Shown: in pieces, positions 22,829-32,473 of the stretch | How the letters are laid out: each line of letters begins with the position of its first letter | Position numbering within the stretch: the first letter of the stretch is position 1 | Source of the DNA: Micropterix aruncella | Lineage: Eukaryota; Arthropoda; Insecta; Lepidoptera; Micropterigidae | NCBI GenBank assembly: GCA_944548615.1 | Contig: OX155952.1 | Location: 248,001 to 312,000, forward strand | DNA length: 64,000 bases | Direction: 5' to 3' | Position numbers and translations under genes: made by a program | The notes under the pieces: generated by a model | What the model saw: the letters and a program-made list of their open reading frames with translations, nothing else | Databases searched by the model: none | Told to the model about the DNA's origin: nothing

Positions 22829-23219
22829 CAGTTTTGCATGCGGCAATTTTGCACAAATGTCACTTTTGACAGGTCCAAATTTGTTGAGGGCAGATTTGCA
22901 GGAGGCAACCTTGCAGGAAGCAACCTTGCAGGCGGCAACCTTCAGTACAGTTTTTAAGTTTTTCTGTTAGGTTAGGTTAGGTTAGGTTTTTCTTTCCCTA
23001 AAATCGAAGTGACATTAATTACCGGCATCCTTGTAGTGGATGACTTTTATACATCAAACTAAACATTAAAAAAAATGTTTTAAGTTTTTATGTTAGGTTA
23101 GGTTAGGTCATTTTGACATTTGCAAAACTGCCTTCTGCAAGATTGCCTTCTGCAAAACTGCCGCCTGCAAGAATGCCGTCTGCAAGATTGCCGTCTGCAA
23201 ATTTGCCTTCTGCAAGTTT
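22829..23219. repeat. 15-bp minisatellite arrays in inverted orientation around TTAGG runs
   Basis: The left array (22829-22942) carries CTTGCAGGMGGCAAC-like 15-mers; the right array (23119-23219) carries the inverse, ACTGCCTTCTGCAAG-like, about seven times. Each unit is itself partly palindromic (TTGC...GCAA). Between them lie two short runs of GGTTA: 22966-22988 and 23092-23108. The arms face each other like those of a foldback element, about 390 bp in all, and GTCAAAA words occur near both ends. Confidence 0.75.
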
Positions 23220-23344
23220 GATGGGACCCGTCAAAAAAGCATATCCGATCTTTCGGCATGCGCGACCTTTTCGCAGCTGATCGCGCCGTAGACGCGATGC
23301 CTCAACCGAATGTCTTTTTAGATCGAAACCTCATGCGCATGTTA

Positions 23345-23420
23345 TCGCGATGTTTTAACGCCGAAATCGCGATGTTTTTGCGTCGAAATCACGAGGTTTT
23401 TGCGCCGAATTCGCAACGTT
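23345..23420. repeat. 22-bp tandem repeat, about 3.5 copies
   Basis: Units at 23345, 23367 and 23389 follow the pattern TCGCGATGTTTTTGCGYCGAAA with a partial fourth; related CGCGATG words occur up to 100 bp upstream. Confidence 0.8.
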
Positions 23421-25137
23421 TTCTTAACCCCTCAAATGAATGGCGATTAGCTCGGGTTGCCTACGGCAAAATGTATATAAATTTATATTTACATTTACAT
23501 TTACATTTACATAGAGCGGGGTTTACTATAGAGCTATAGCATTACTATAGAGCGGATTACTATAAAGCGGCGCACATTTACATTTATATTTACATTTATA
23601 TAAATTTATATACATTTTGTATACATTTTTCCAAGGCATCCCTTAAGGGACGCCTCACATTTGAGGGGTTAAGGTTCTAACCTTAAGGCGACGCTTTTAG
23701 CTAACACAAATTTCACTTTTTCGTGTGATAGGCGAGGGGGGTAAGCCGAGGCGGGGGACGAAACTGTGGAGAGCAACTTATTCTTTTTCAACGCCACTAT
23801 CGGTATTCTGCCGAACCACTTCACCACGCACGAGCCGCGATGTTAGGCTAATATTTCCATTGCGTCCAGCTCGGACCAATAATCACAACCAGAGCTTGCC
23901 AATTTACGGCTACGGTCTGGTCTCGCCCGTTTTATTGTAACACTGAACCTTGTAAGGAGGTTTTATCTGATAATTTATCGGTGAATCTATAAGGATTTGA
24001 TTTAGAAAAAGCTAAAATTTAAATTTAGATTGCTTTTACTAAATTAATAAAAAATTTACATATTCAAATATTTTCGTTTCAAAAACTCTTGCGAATAATA
24101 ATATTAGAGAAACAAATACAGGTAACCTTAACTCCTGGGTTAAGGTTACCGTATTTATTCAATTATCTATTTCTAGGCTCTATTTCTCCCTCCACTGCGG
24201 TAAAAGCTTGTCATTGAAGCCTGACATCGAATAAGCCACTGTTATATTTTAGTTTGCTTGCACACACCTTCTACAAACAAATTTCGATGGCTTCGAAAAT
24301 TTTGCATGGAATTACTGGCCTCTGAAAGGTTAAAGGATTCAATCCTCCCAGAAACAAATTATTTAGTTATAAGATTTTATCTATTTCTTCGAGACATTCC
24401 GTCAAAATTAGAATATTAGGCTATTTTAAAATAATATCCATGTATCAATAAACTTTGGATCATGACTTACTCATCAGATATTTAAATTAAAATTTTCGTA
24501 ATTCTTCAGCTTTGTAGATTATTTAATATTTTGTTGGGTATGGTCTGCATTATAAGGTTATCAGAGCAGGCCTTTTAATGTATGATATAGGTTATATTTT
24601 GTAAAAGGTTTCTTTTCTGAAATATTTTTTTAAGATAATGGGATTTGGGTCACTTCTCTCCAGTATCGGTTAATAAAGAAGGATACAACTGAAGCAACGA
24701 AATACAATTGGAATAAACTATATAATAATAAACAATTTAGGCGTACCTACTTTTATAAAGTTTCCTAGTAAATAAAAGGAATACATCTGGAAAGTTTTAT
24801 TATTGTTTAAAGAACTCATACAAAAACAAAGTAAGATAGCAATTGAAAATTTGAGGAAAAAGAACAAGAAATAACAAATACGTAAAATAACGGCAAATTT
24901 TGATAGATCAGCCGGCCGGTTAAAAGTGATACTCAAAAAAACTTAACTAAACAACCAAAACGGTGAGTTATAATTACGTTTGAAGATTAGATATTGAATT
25001 CGAAACAAATTTCAAAGCGATTAGTTACAATTATTCCGATTATAAGCCGTGGTAATTCTTGATTACAAACAGTAGTTGTAATGATATGTTATTTTTCTGG
25101 TAGAAAGGTTGATAAATGTTCATATTATGTTTATTAT
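23421..25137. other. Non-coding stretch with simple repeats
   Basis: No gene is supported. It contains (ATTTAC)n runs in two inverted blocks around 23473-23620, an 18-bp quasi-palindrome at 24114-24157 and otherwise AT-rich unique sequence. No open frame shows a known motif. Confidence 0.5.
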
Positions 25138-25929
25138 TCGTATAATATATATAAATTACGTGTCACGTTGTTTGTCCGCGATGGACTCCTAAACTACTTA
25201 ACCAATTTGAATCAAATTTGCACACCGTGTGCAGTTTGATCCAACTTGAAAGATAGGATAGCTGACATCCTAATTTATAGTCGCAATATCATTTTATTGC
25301 AAATTATTTGTCTATTATTTGACATTCACAATTATCTGTGTTAGCTCCAAACGATTTTAACAGATGGCGATATCTGTTGACTGGATTGAGTAAGTAATCA
25401 ATAGATGGTGCTGCTATGTTAAACCTACAAACGTGTCATATAAGCTACAATTCAATAGCATAACCACCACATGTTGTTGAGGCTAAAGTATAAGTTAAAT
25501 TTATTTTCTAGTAAACGAAATACAGTGAAATTCAATTGTTTTTACTTTTTCAATTTTTGGCGTGAGCATAGTCGGCCACGTGTTACTTAGACTGAAGTGT
25601 AAATTAAATTCATATTATAGCGAAGGTAATGCAGTGAAATTATTCCTGCTTTTTAATTATTTGTGCTTCATTGTTCAAAACTCTTTAATTAAAATATATA
25701 CATGTAAGTATCATAACATAGTTATAAAAGTTAATTAATATTATTATATCTCCGGCTCCAAAAACGACAATAACTGAATTTTTTACATTGTGTCAAAAAT
25801 CTGATATTTTTGGCCAATTTGCAAAGACATTGACTGACATATGCTGATGTTCCACGTTATTTCACATGGAACAAATCCAGTAAAAAATGGGAGCCACGAA
25901 ACAAGGATAACCACATCCTTCCATTACAG

Positions 25930-27927
25930 GTATATTCAAAGCTAAGACATTAAGGCGACTTTACATGGTACCTACATCCAAAGCAACGTGATTGCTTCTA
26001 TTTACGTTTGTTATTGGTGAATGTTCTCGGACCAACGTCTTTTGAATTTCTGCAAACAGTTAATGGTCGAGTATTCAACACATACCAAGATGCATGTCGT
26101 GAACTGCAATTGCTAGAAGACGATAACCATTAGGACTTAACGCTTGCTGATGCTGCGTTATCAACGCCCAATAACATTCGTCAGCTGTTTGCAATTATTT
26201 TGACGACATGTTATCCATCGCAAGTACAAACTTTGTGGGAAAAATATAAAAATTATATGACAGAAGACATATTGCACCGAATTAGACAAACAGATCAATG
26301 CCAAAACATAGATTATACGCCAGAAATGTATAATGAAGCGTTAGTGTTGATCGAGGATTTATGTGTTTTAATTTCAAATTTACCACTTAATCATTATGAT
26401 ATGCCAACACCTGATCGCCCAGCCACCGACTTAGTTAACACCGATTTACAACGAGAAAAACAATATGATCATGGTATTTTAGCAACAATTATCATGAACA
26501 GTGAGCCATTACTGACAGCAGAAAAAAAGATTTATGATCGGATTATGCTAGCTGTTGCTGCTGAACAAGGCGGTTTTTTTCTTGGACGCACCAGGTGGAA
26601 CCGGTAAGACATTTTTAATATCGTTGATTCTTGCCAAAATACGGTCGCAACAGAAAATCGCATTGGTAGTTGCATCGTCAGGCATTGCGGCTACTTTGCT
26701 AGATGGTGGGCGAACGGCTCATTCAACATTCAAGCTGCCATTGGACATTCATAATAAACCAAATGCAATATGTAACATAAAAAAAATAGTGGAATAGCTG
26801 CAGTGTTGCGGAAGAGTTCAATAATAATTTGGGATGAGTGCACAATGGCTCACAAATATTTACTCGAAGCATTGCATAGAGTTCTATGCAATGCTTCGAG
26901 TAAATATTTGTGAAATCTTGTTAAATCTATTATAGTAATCTATTATAGTATTATAGTAATATATGTTAAATCTTGCATAGTTATGCAAGATTTAAACGGC
27001 AATAATAAACTTTTCGCTGGTGCTATCTTACTTTTGTCTGGTGATTTCCGACAGACCTTACCGGTTATACCTCGCTCTACTTTCGCGGATGAGATTAATG
27101 CATGTTTGAAACAATCATTGTTATGGCGAAGTGTTGAAACACTTTGATTGACCATAAACATGCGCGTATGATTGCAAAATGATCTATTAGCAAAAATATT
27201 TTCCGAACAATTACTATATATTGGGAACGGTAAAATAGAACTGCAACCAAATACGCAATGCATTGAACTGCCAGACAATTTCTGCACTGTTCTTCAGGAA
27301 AAAAATGAACATAACTGGCTCAGTCATCGGGCGATTTTGGCAGCCAAAAATGTTAATGTTGACGAAATTAACTTCCAGATACAACAGTTGTTACCAGGCG
27401 ATCTGATGTCTTTTAAATCAATCGATACTGTTGTCGATGAAAATGAAAGTGTAAATTTTCCAATTGAATTTTTAAATTCACTACATATACCTAGAATGCC
27501 ACCACATAATCTTCGATTAAAGATTGGTTCCCTTATTATTCTCCTACGTAATTTGAATCAACCTCAATTATGCAACGGTACGCGTTTGGTCATCAAAAAG
27601 ATCACCGGAAATATTCTTGAAGCAACCATTTTAACTGGGAAGTTTAAAGGAAAAGTGGTCCTGTTGCCACGTATTCCAATGATACCGTCAGATTCTACCA
27701 TACCCTTCAGAAGGCTACAGTTTCCAATTGGTTTAGCTTTTGCCATGTCTATAAATAAGTCTCAAGGCCAAACAATGTCCATTTGTGGTTTAGATTTGGA
27801 AAATCCATGTTTTTCTCATGGGCAACTATATGTTGCATGTTCACGTGTAGGCAAACCGTCGAATCTATTTGTGTTAGCTAAAGACAGGTTAACCAAAAAT
27901 ATTGTGCACCGATTAGTGCTAAATTAA
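25930..27927 (+). pseudogene. Helitron Pif1-like helicase, C-terminal half, frame-broken
   Basis: The helicase unwinds DNA during rolling-circle transposition. Visible parts: GPTSFEFLQTVNGRVFNTYQDAC (about 26030), DMPTPDRPATDLVN (about 26400), the Walker A box DAPGGTGKTF (about 26584), VVASSGIAATLLDGGRTAHS (about 26670), motif II as IIWDECTMAHK (about 26825), LLSGDFRQTLPVIPRST (about 27030), and the last roughly 250 residues in one open frame (27172-27927) with SINKSQGQT (about 27755) and LYVACSRVGKP (about 27825). A stop near 26130, frame shifts near 26575 and 26795, and a palindromic insertion at 26851-26995 break the gene. The Rep nuclease domain upstream is not recognisable. Confidence 0.85.
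26851..26995. repeat. Two perfect palindromes inside the Helitron helicase gene
   Basis: The first has 29-bp perfect arms (26851-26879 and 26884-26912) around a 4-nt loop; the second has 14-bp perfect arms (26966-26979 and 26982-26995) around a 2-nt loop. The left arm of the first and the right arm of the second are the authentic helicase coding sequence; the other arms are inverted copies. Confidence 0.95.
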
Positions 27928-28130
27928 ATTGAAATTAAAAGTATTTATAATTCAAAATAATAAATATTATTGTTAAAGATTTTAGACTATCTGCCCTACC
28001 TACCTCATTCATAAGTTTAAGTGTCACATGTTATTAACTAACAACTTTGTAATATACTCAGTTGTTACAAACTTGAATAAAAATAATAATAAATTTTAAA
28101 ATTAATTCTTTTGTATTGATTTTTGCTTAA

Positions 28131-28337
28131 GAGGGCCCCGAGCCTATGCCGTTACACAAATGTAGGTAATTTATGCTTGGCGGCAGCGGCCACGTACGTG
28201 TGAATAAATCGCATACATTGATAACGCTGAACGTCACCCGTCAAAGCGAAGTAACCTACAGACGGTCACCCGCCAAAGCGAAGTAACCTACATTTTATAA
28301 TTTTATTGCTCATAGCAAAGTGCAAATAACAAAAACT
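28131..28337. repeat. Spacer with a 31-bp tandem duplication
   Basis: GTCACCCGYCAAAGCGAAG followed by TAACCTACA occurs twice back to back (28232-28262 and 28263-28292) with two or three differences. Otherwise unremarkable. Confidence 0.7.
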
Positions 28338-29274
28338 GCAAATTGTGATAAAAGCAAATCCTTTTGCACACGTATTTATTAGACCAAAATACGTAGTCGA
28401 TTTGACCCGCCGTTCCGACATATTTGGCCCAGCGGACTCAAAATAGCGGCCGTTTTTCAAGATGGTCGCTAATAAACCAAAATGATTTTTCTCATGCTGA
28501 TTTTAATGACCCATGGGCCTTTTCGGCTATTTTGGAGTCGTATATTTCAAATATGGCAATAAAAATAACTTTAGTTAATTTTGAACAGGATTATAAACAT
28601 TTACTTTTACGTTACCGTTATGTTATACCTACGCGTCTTTTTCGAGTATTTTCACATTGGAAAAGACGAATCTAAAGTCAAAACTGTCAAAAAAGTCAAA
28701 CGAGAGAATAATTTTGTGTATGCTGTAAGTAATTTCTGAAATTTGCTACCCAGAAAACATGGAAAATTTTAACTATATATATAGAATATGTGAATGGGTC
28801 TTTGACTTCGAATTTGTAGTCGCTGGCTCAAATATGACGACTACATGTGTTTTGAACAACCTTTGAACGTATTTTGAACCGATTTGAACATATTTGTACA
28901 TTTGAAAACTTAGACGTCCATATTTTTGTACTTGGTATCATCATCAGAACTGGTCAAAATAAATGTACCGTGGACGTTTTATACTACACTATACTACACT
29001 AAAACATAAACATAAATGTGTACAATGATTGTACACATTTATGTTTATATTTTCAGCATCATATTTGAAATGTAAGACGCCAAAATAACCGAAAAAGACC
29101 CATAAGTCTTTAAAATCAGCACGAGAATAATCATTTTGGTTTATTAGCGGCCATCTTGGAAAATTGCCGCCATTTCGAGTCCGCTGGGCCAAATATGTCG
29201 GAGCGGCAGGTCAAATAGACTATTTTGGTCTAATGAACACACGTGTGCAAAAGGATTTGCTTTTATCACAATTT
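28338..29274. mobile_element. Foldback-type element with about 230-bp inverted arms
   Basis: The left arm 28338-28566 and the right arm 29044-29274 are inverted copies at roughly 85% identity, sharing TTGTGATAAAAGCAAATCC, TTTGGCCCAGCGGACTC and TAATAAACCAAAATGAT. The two small mirrored open frames inside the arms are by-products of the repeat, not genes. The spacer is AT-rich and holds TTGAAC words and a 21-bp perfect palindrome. No transposase is present. The superfamily is unknown. Confidence 0.75.
29006..29048. repeat. Perfect 21-bp palindrome with 1-nt loop
   Basis: 29006-29026 and 29028-29048 are exact inverse copies around a single G, at the inner edge of the right foldback arm. Confidence 0.95.
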
Positions 29275-29599
29275 ACAGTATTCTTTCAAAATATGAGACG
29301 AACCGCTTCCACTATCAGGATAGGATTCTGAGTAAAGAAACAAAAATGGATAATGCCTAAAACAATTATAACATTGTTATTCTCATCAGTACGAGGATAA
29401 AATGTATGTCGAGAAGGATAAAAAAACAGTAATTATTATAGGTATAAATAGCTACACCAAAATTTTTATTATTTCAAAAAGCACTTACCTTTATAAATAA
29501 ACTACTTCCGACGGAAAGAAGGTACAGATAGATTTCGCGGCTTAATATGATTATATATTTTTGAACAACTTCAAATATGTAATTAAAATTAATAATGAA

Positions 29600-29995
29600 A
29601 TAAATTAATGAATGCCACTTTTAAACAGTCTCGAAGAGGAGTTTTGTGGATTTCACTCCGTGCTCCCCGGGATTCGCCCGTTGGATGAACAATTGGAAAG
29701 TTCACGAGCACCTTTCTTCTTCGGACCGCAGACTGGTGACATTTGGCATCGGCCGTCGCGTTCCCCCCGCGCCACAATCCGAGTGGCGATACCGATCCGG
29801 CGACATTAACTGGGACCGGTTTGGTGAAGTCCTCTGCGAGAATCTTGAGGCCTTTCCATCGCCTTCCAGTAGTACCGCAGAGGACTTGTGTGTCGCACTT
29901 AATGCGGCCATCGAGTCTTCCTGTGATGCCGTAGTAGGGCGGAAGAAACCCCGCGGTGGTTTCGCGGCCCCGTGGTGGTCTTCCGAACTCTACGA
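29600..29995 (+). pseudogene. R1-clade LINE endonuclease fragment
   Basis: The translation in frame from about 29646 shows SSSDRRLVTFGIGR, the WRYRSGDINWDRFGEVL segment and FAAPWWSSELYD, the C-terminal end of the apurinic endonuclease and linker in R1-group LINEs. No reverse transcriptase follows; AT-rich sequence begins at about 29996. It is a fragment of a larger element and not expressed as a gene of its own. Confidence 0.7.
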
Positions 29996-30220
29996 TAATT
30001 TTAAATTTAATATTTTAAATAATGTAACGTAGCGATTGAAAATTAACGTGATTGAAAATTGTTATTTTTGTGATGTGACGCAATGATGAGATGTAAATTT
30101 TCTACTGATCGATCAAGGTGAACAATATGAAGGTAAAATAAAAGAAAAATAAAAAATCTCAAGTTTCAAAATTTAAAAAAAAATTAAAACCCTTTCTATA
30201 CTATTGAATATCTATGATAT

Positions 30221-30725
30221 TGAACATTTTCAAAGCCTATTTGATTTTAAAATGATTTTCGAATGATTTTATTTTTCGATGGTTTTAAAATATTTTTAAG
30301 TAGGTATTCTGTAGTTTTGAATATTTTTAAAGATTATTTGATTTTAAAATGATTTTCAAATTATTGTATTTCTCTATGGTTTCAAAATATTTCAAAGTAT
30401 TCTATAGTTTTGAATATTTTCGAAGACTATTTGATTTTAAAATGATTTTCAAATTATTTTATTTTTCTATGGTTTCAAAATATTTCTAAATATTCTACTT
30501 ATAGTTTTGAATATTTTCAAAGACTATTTGATTTTAAAATGATTTTCAAATTATTTTACTTTTCTATAGTTTCAAAATATTTCTAAGTATTCTATAGTTT
30601 TGAATATTTTCAAACACTATTTGATTTTAAAATGATTTTAAAATTAGTTTATTTTCTATGGTTTCAAAATATTTATAAGTATTCTATAGTTTTGAATATT
30701 TTCAAAGACTATTTGATTTTAAAAT
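30221..30725. repeat. AT-rich tandem repeat, 92-97-bp period, about 5.4 copies
   Basis: The phrase TGAATATTTTCAAAGACTAT (and close variants) starts at 30221, 30318, 30411, 30508, 30601 and 30693, with alternating spacings of 97, 93, 97, 93 and 92. Each unit contains TTTGATTTTAAAATGATTTT. There are no inverted ends and no coding sequence. Confidence 0.92.
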
Positions 30726-31795
30726 TCCCGTGCTTTTTCTGGTTTATATGACGTGTCGCAACCTTAGAAAAATATGTACTGAATGTACTGAATCTACCAA
30801 AACCAAAATAGTTTAGAATATGAAACTAACCTTGAAGTCAATAGTTTCTTTATCTTTGCTTTTCCTTTTCGTGTTTTCACGAAATACCTATGTTGTCTTG
30901 CGTTTCCCCATTAACTAAAATACATGTAGAGTATTATAATAAGTTATAACAAACATGCCAACAACATCCATTAAAAAAAACAAATATAAAAAAAATACTT
31001 ACTGCTGTTTGCTTTTTAGTGACGACGCGGTACTGTGGTGTAGAAGAATAAAATATTACGTGAGCGCGAACTGATAAGAGCACAAAGCGACGTGCTCTCA
31101 CTTTCAATAGCAGCAGGGAAGTGAATCTATTTCATAGCGCGCCTGTGTATTTATTAACGCGGCTAGCCCATACAAAAAATGTATGGAGAATCTGATACCT
31201 GATTTTCAGGGATTTATTGCATAAAATCCTATTACAATAATTGAAATTTAAATATTTTATAGTGAAGATATGTCATTTAACTTTCTGTTACAATAATTTG
31301 TAATTCAAATTATTTATTATTTTCCCAGTGAGGACTAAAACCCCGCGCCCATTTTTGTATATTTTCTCGGGTGTTTTTATAAAAAAACTACGCAAACTAT
31401 TGCCAAATTTATTATCTCACCTTATAAATGACTTATTGATAAAAACGAGTGTTTTTTGTCACTGCTTTTATTAGCGTAGTTTTAGCTGAATAACTAAAAC
31501 GCTAGACCCTAATTTGAGAAATTTCGTGCAGCGCCCTCTTAATATCAACTGTACGAAAATTTTAATCAATCGTGTTCAAAGTCCTTCCACTTCAAATCCC
31601 AATCCAGTGGATTTTTATACCAGCATTAACGTTTCCGTCGTTCGTAAATAAAAATTTCATTGTATTAAGGGGTTACGGTAGTAGAAAATCTGTCATGGAG
31701 GTCGCCATATTTTTTTACAAATGGCATCTATGTAAAAAAGCATGGTGGTCCCCATGAATGATGTTCTCCTACCGTTCCTCTTAAATAGTTTACTA
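30726..31795. other. Non-coding sequence
   Basis: AT-rich with a moderately GC-rich patch near 31020-31150; no open frame with recognisable motifs and no clear repeat ends. Confidence 0.5.
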
Positions 31796-32034
31796 TTAGA
31801 AAAATTATCTAAAACTGCGATTTGCGCATCTCAAATTCTATGGCTTCGAAGGGGGAGTGAATGGGTGGCAAGGTGAACGCTCACATGTGGCAAGACAGCT
31901 GTCCTAAACCTACCACAGCCGGTTCGTAAGTCCGGAATCCACTGCTCACCCCCCAGAAGTGTAAAAAATAGTATTATGATGGGCCCGACTCTGGTCGGTG
32001 AATTCCATGGCAGCTCCGTTTGTATTTATTTATA
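31796..32034 (+). mobile_element. RLE-type LINE 3' end (copy B)
   Basis: Nearly identical to the last 240 bp of copy A, beginning within LEKLSKTAICASQILW and running through the stop and 3' untranslated region to the TATTTATTTATAT tail. Strongly 5'-truncated. Confidence 0.9.
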
Positions 32035-32050
32035 TATGTAATATAACAAA

Positions 32051-32087
32051 AACCTTAGCCACAGCAACGCGTGGCCGGGTCTGCTAG
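32051..32087 (+). mobile_element. Helitron 3' terminus: hairpin plus CTAG
   Basis: CCTTAGCCACAGCAACGCG followed by TGGCCGGGTCTGCTAG has a GCCAC/GTGGC stem a few bases before the terminal CTAG, and the next base is T. This is the canonical Helitron 3' end (hairpin, CTRR, insertion before T). No helicase is attached; it may be the lost end of the Helitron at 25138-27927 or an independent remnant. Confidence 0.75.
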
Positions 32088-32133
<46 letters not shown>

Positions 32134-32438
32134 TGTATGTATGTATGTATGTATGTATGTATGTATGTATGTATGTATGTATGTATGTATGTATGTATGT
32201 ATGTATGTATGTATGTATGTATGTATGTATGTATGTATGTATGTATGTATGTATGTATGTATGTATGTATGTATGTATGTATGTATGTATGTATGTATGT
32301 ATGTATGTATGTATGTATGTATGTATGTATGTATGTATGTATGTATGTATGTATGTATGTATGTATGTATGTATGTATGTATGTATGTATGTATGTATGT
32401 ATGTATGTATGTATGTATGTATGTATGTATGTATGTAT

Positions 32439-32439
<1 letters not shown>
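32088..32439. repeat. (TA)n then (ATGT)n microsatellite
   Basis: About 10 TA units then about 83 copies of ATGT without visible interruption. The long MYVC-type open frames here are artefacts of the repeat. Confidence 0.98.

Positions 32440-32473
<34 letters not shown>

Larger units (their letters stand above)
25138..28130 (+). mobile_element. Helitron, broken autonomous copy
   Basis: The 5' region (from about 25138) contains the phrase CCGCGATGGACTCCTAAAC and a GCACACCGTGTGCA inverted repeat of the sort found in insect Helitron leaders. About 105-bp internal tandem similarity is visible at 25475-25650. It is followed by Pif1-like helicase coding sequence (25930-27927). A matching 3' hairpin and CTAG terminus is not adjacent; a good one lies at 32051-32087, possibly displaced by insertions. 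The exact ends are therefore uncertain. Confidence 0.7.

Noticed and set aside
22966..23108. TTAGG runs as a true telomere
   Set aside because: Only three to four repeats in each run, embedded in other repeats and distant from any end.
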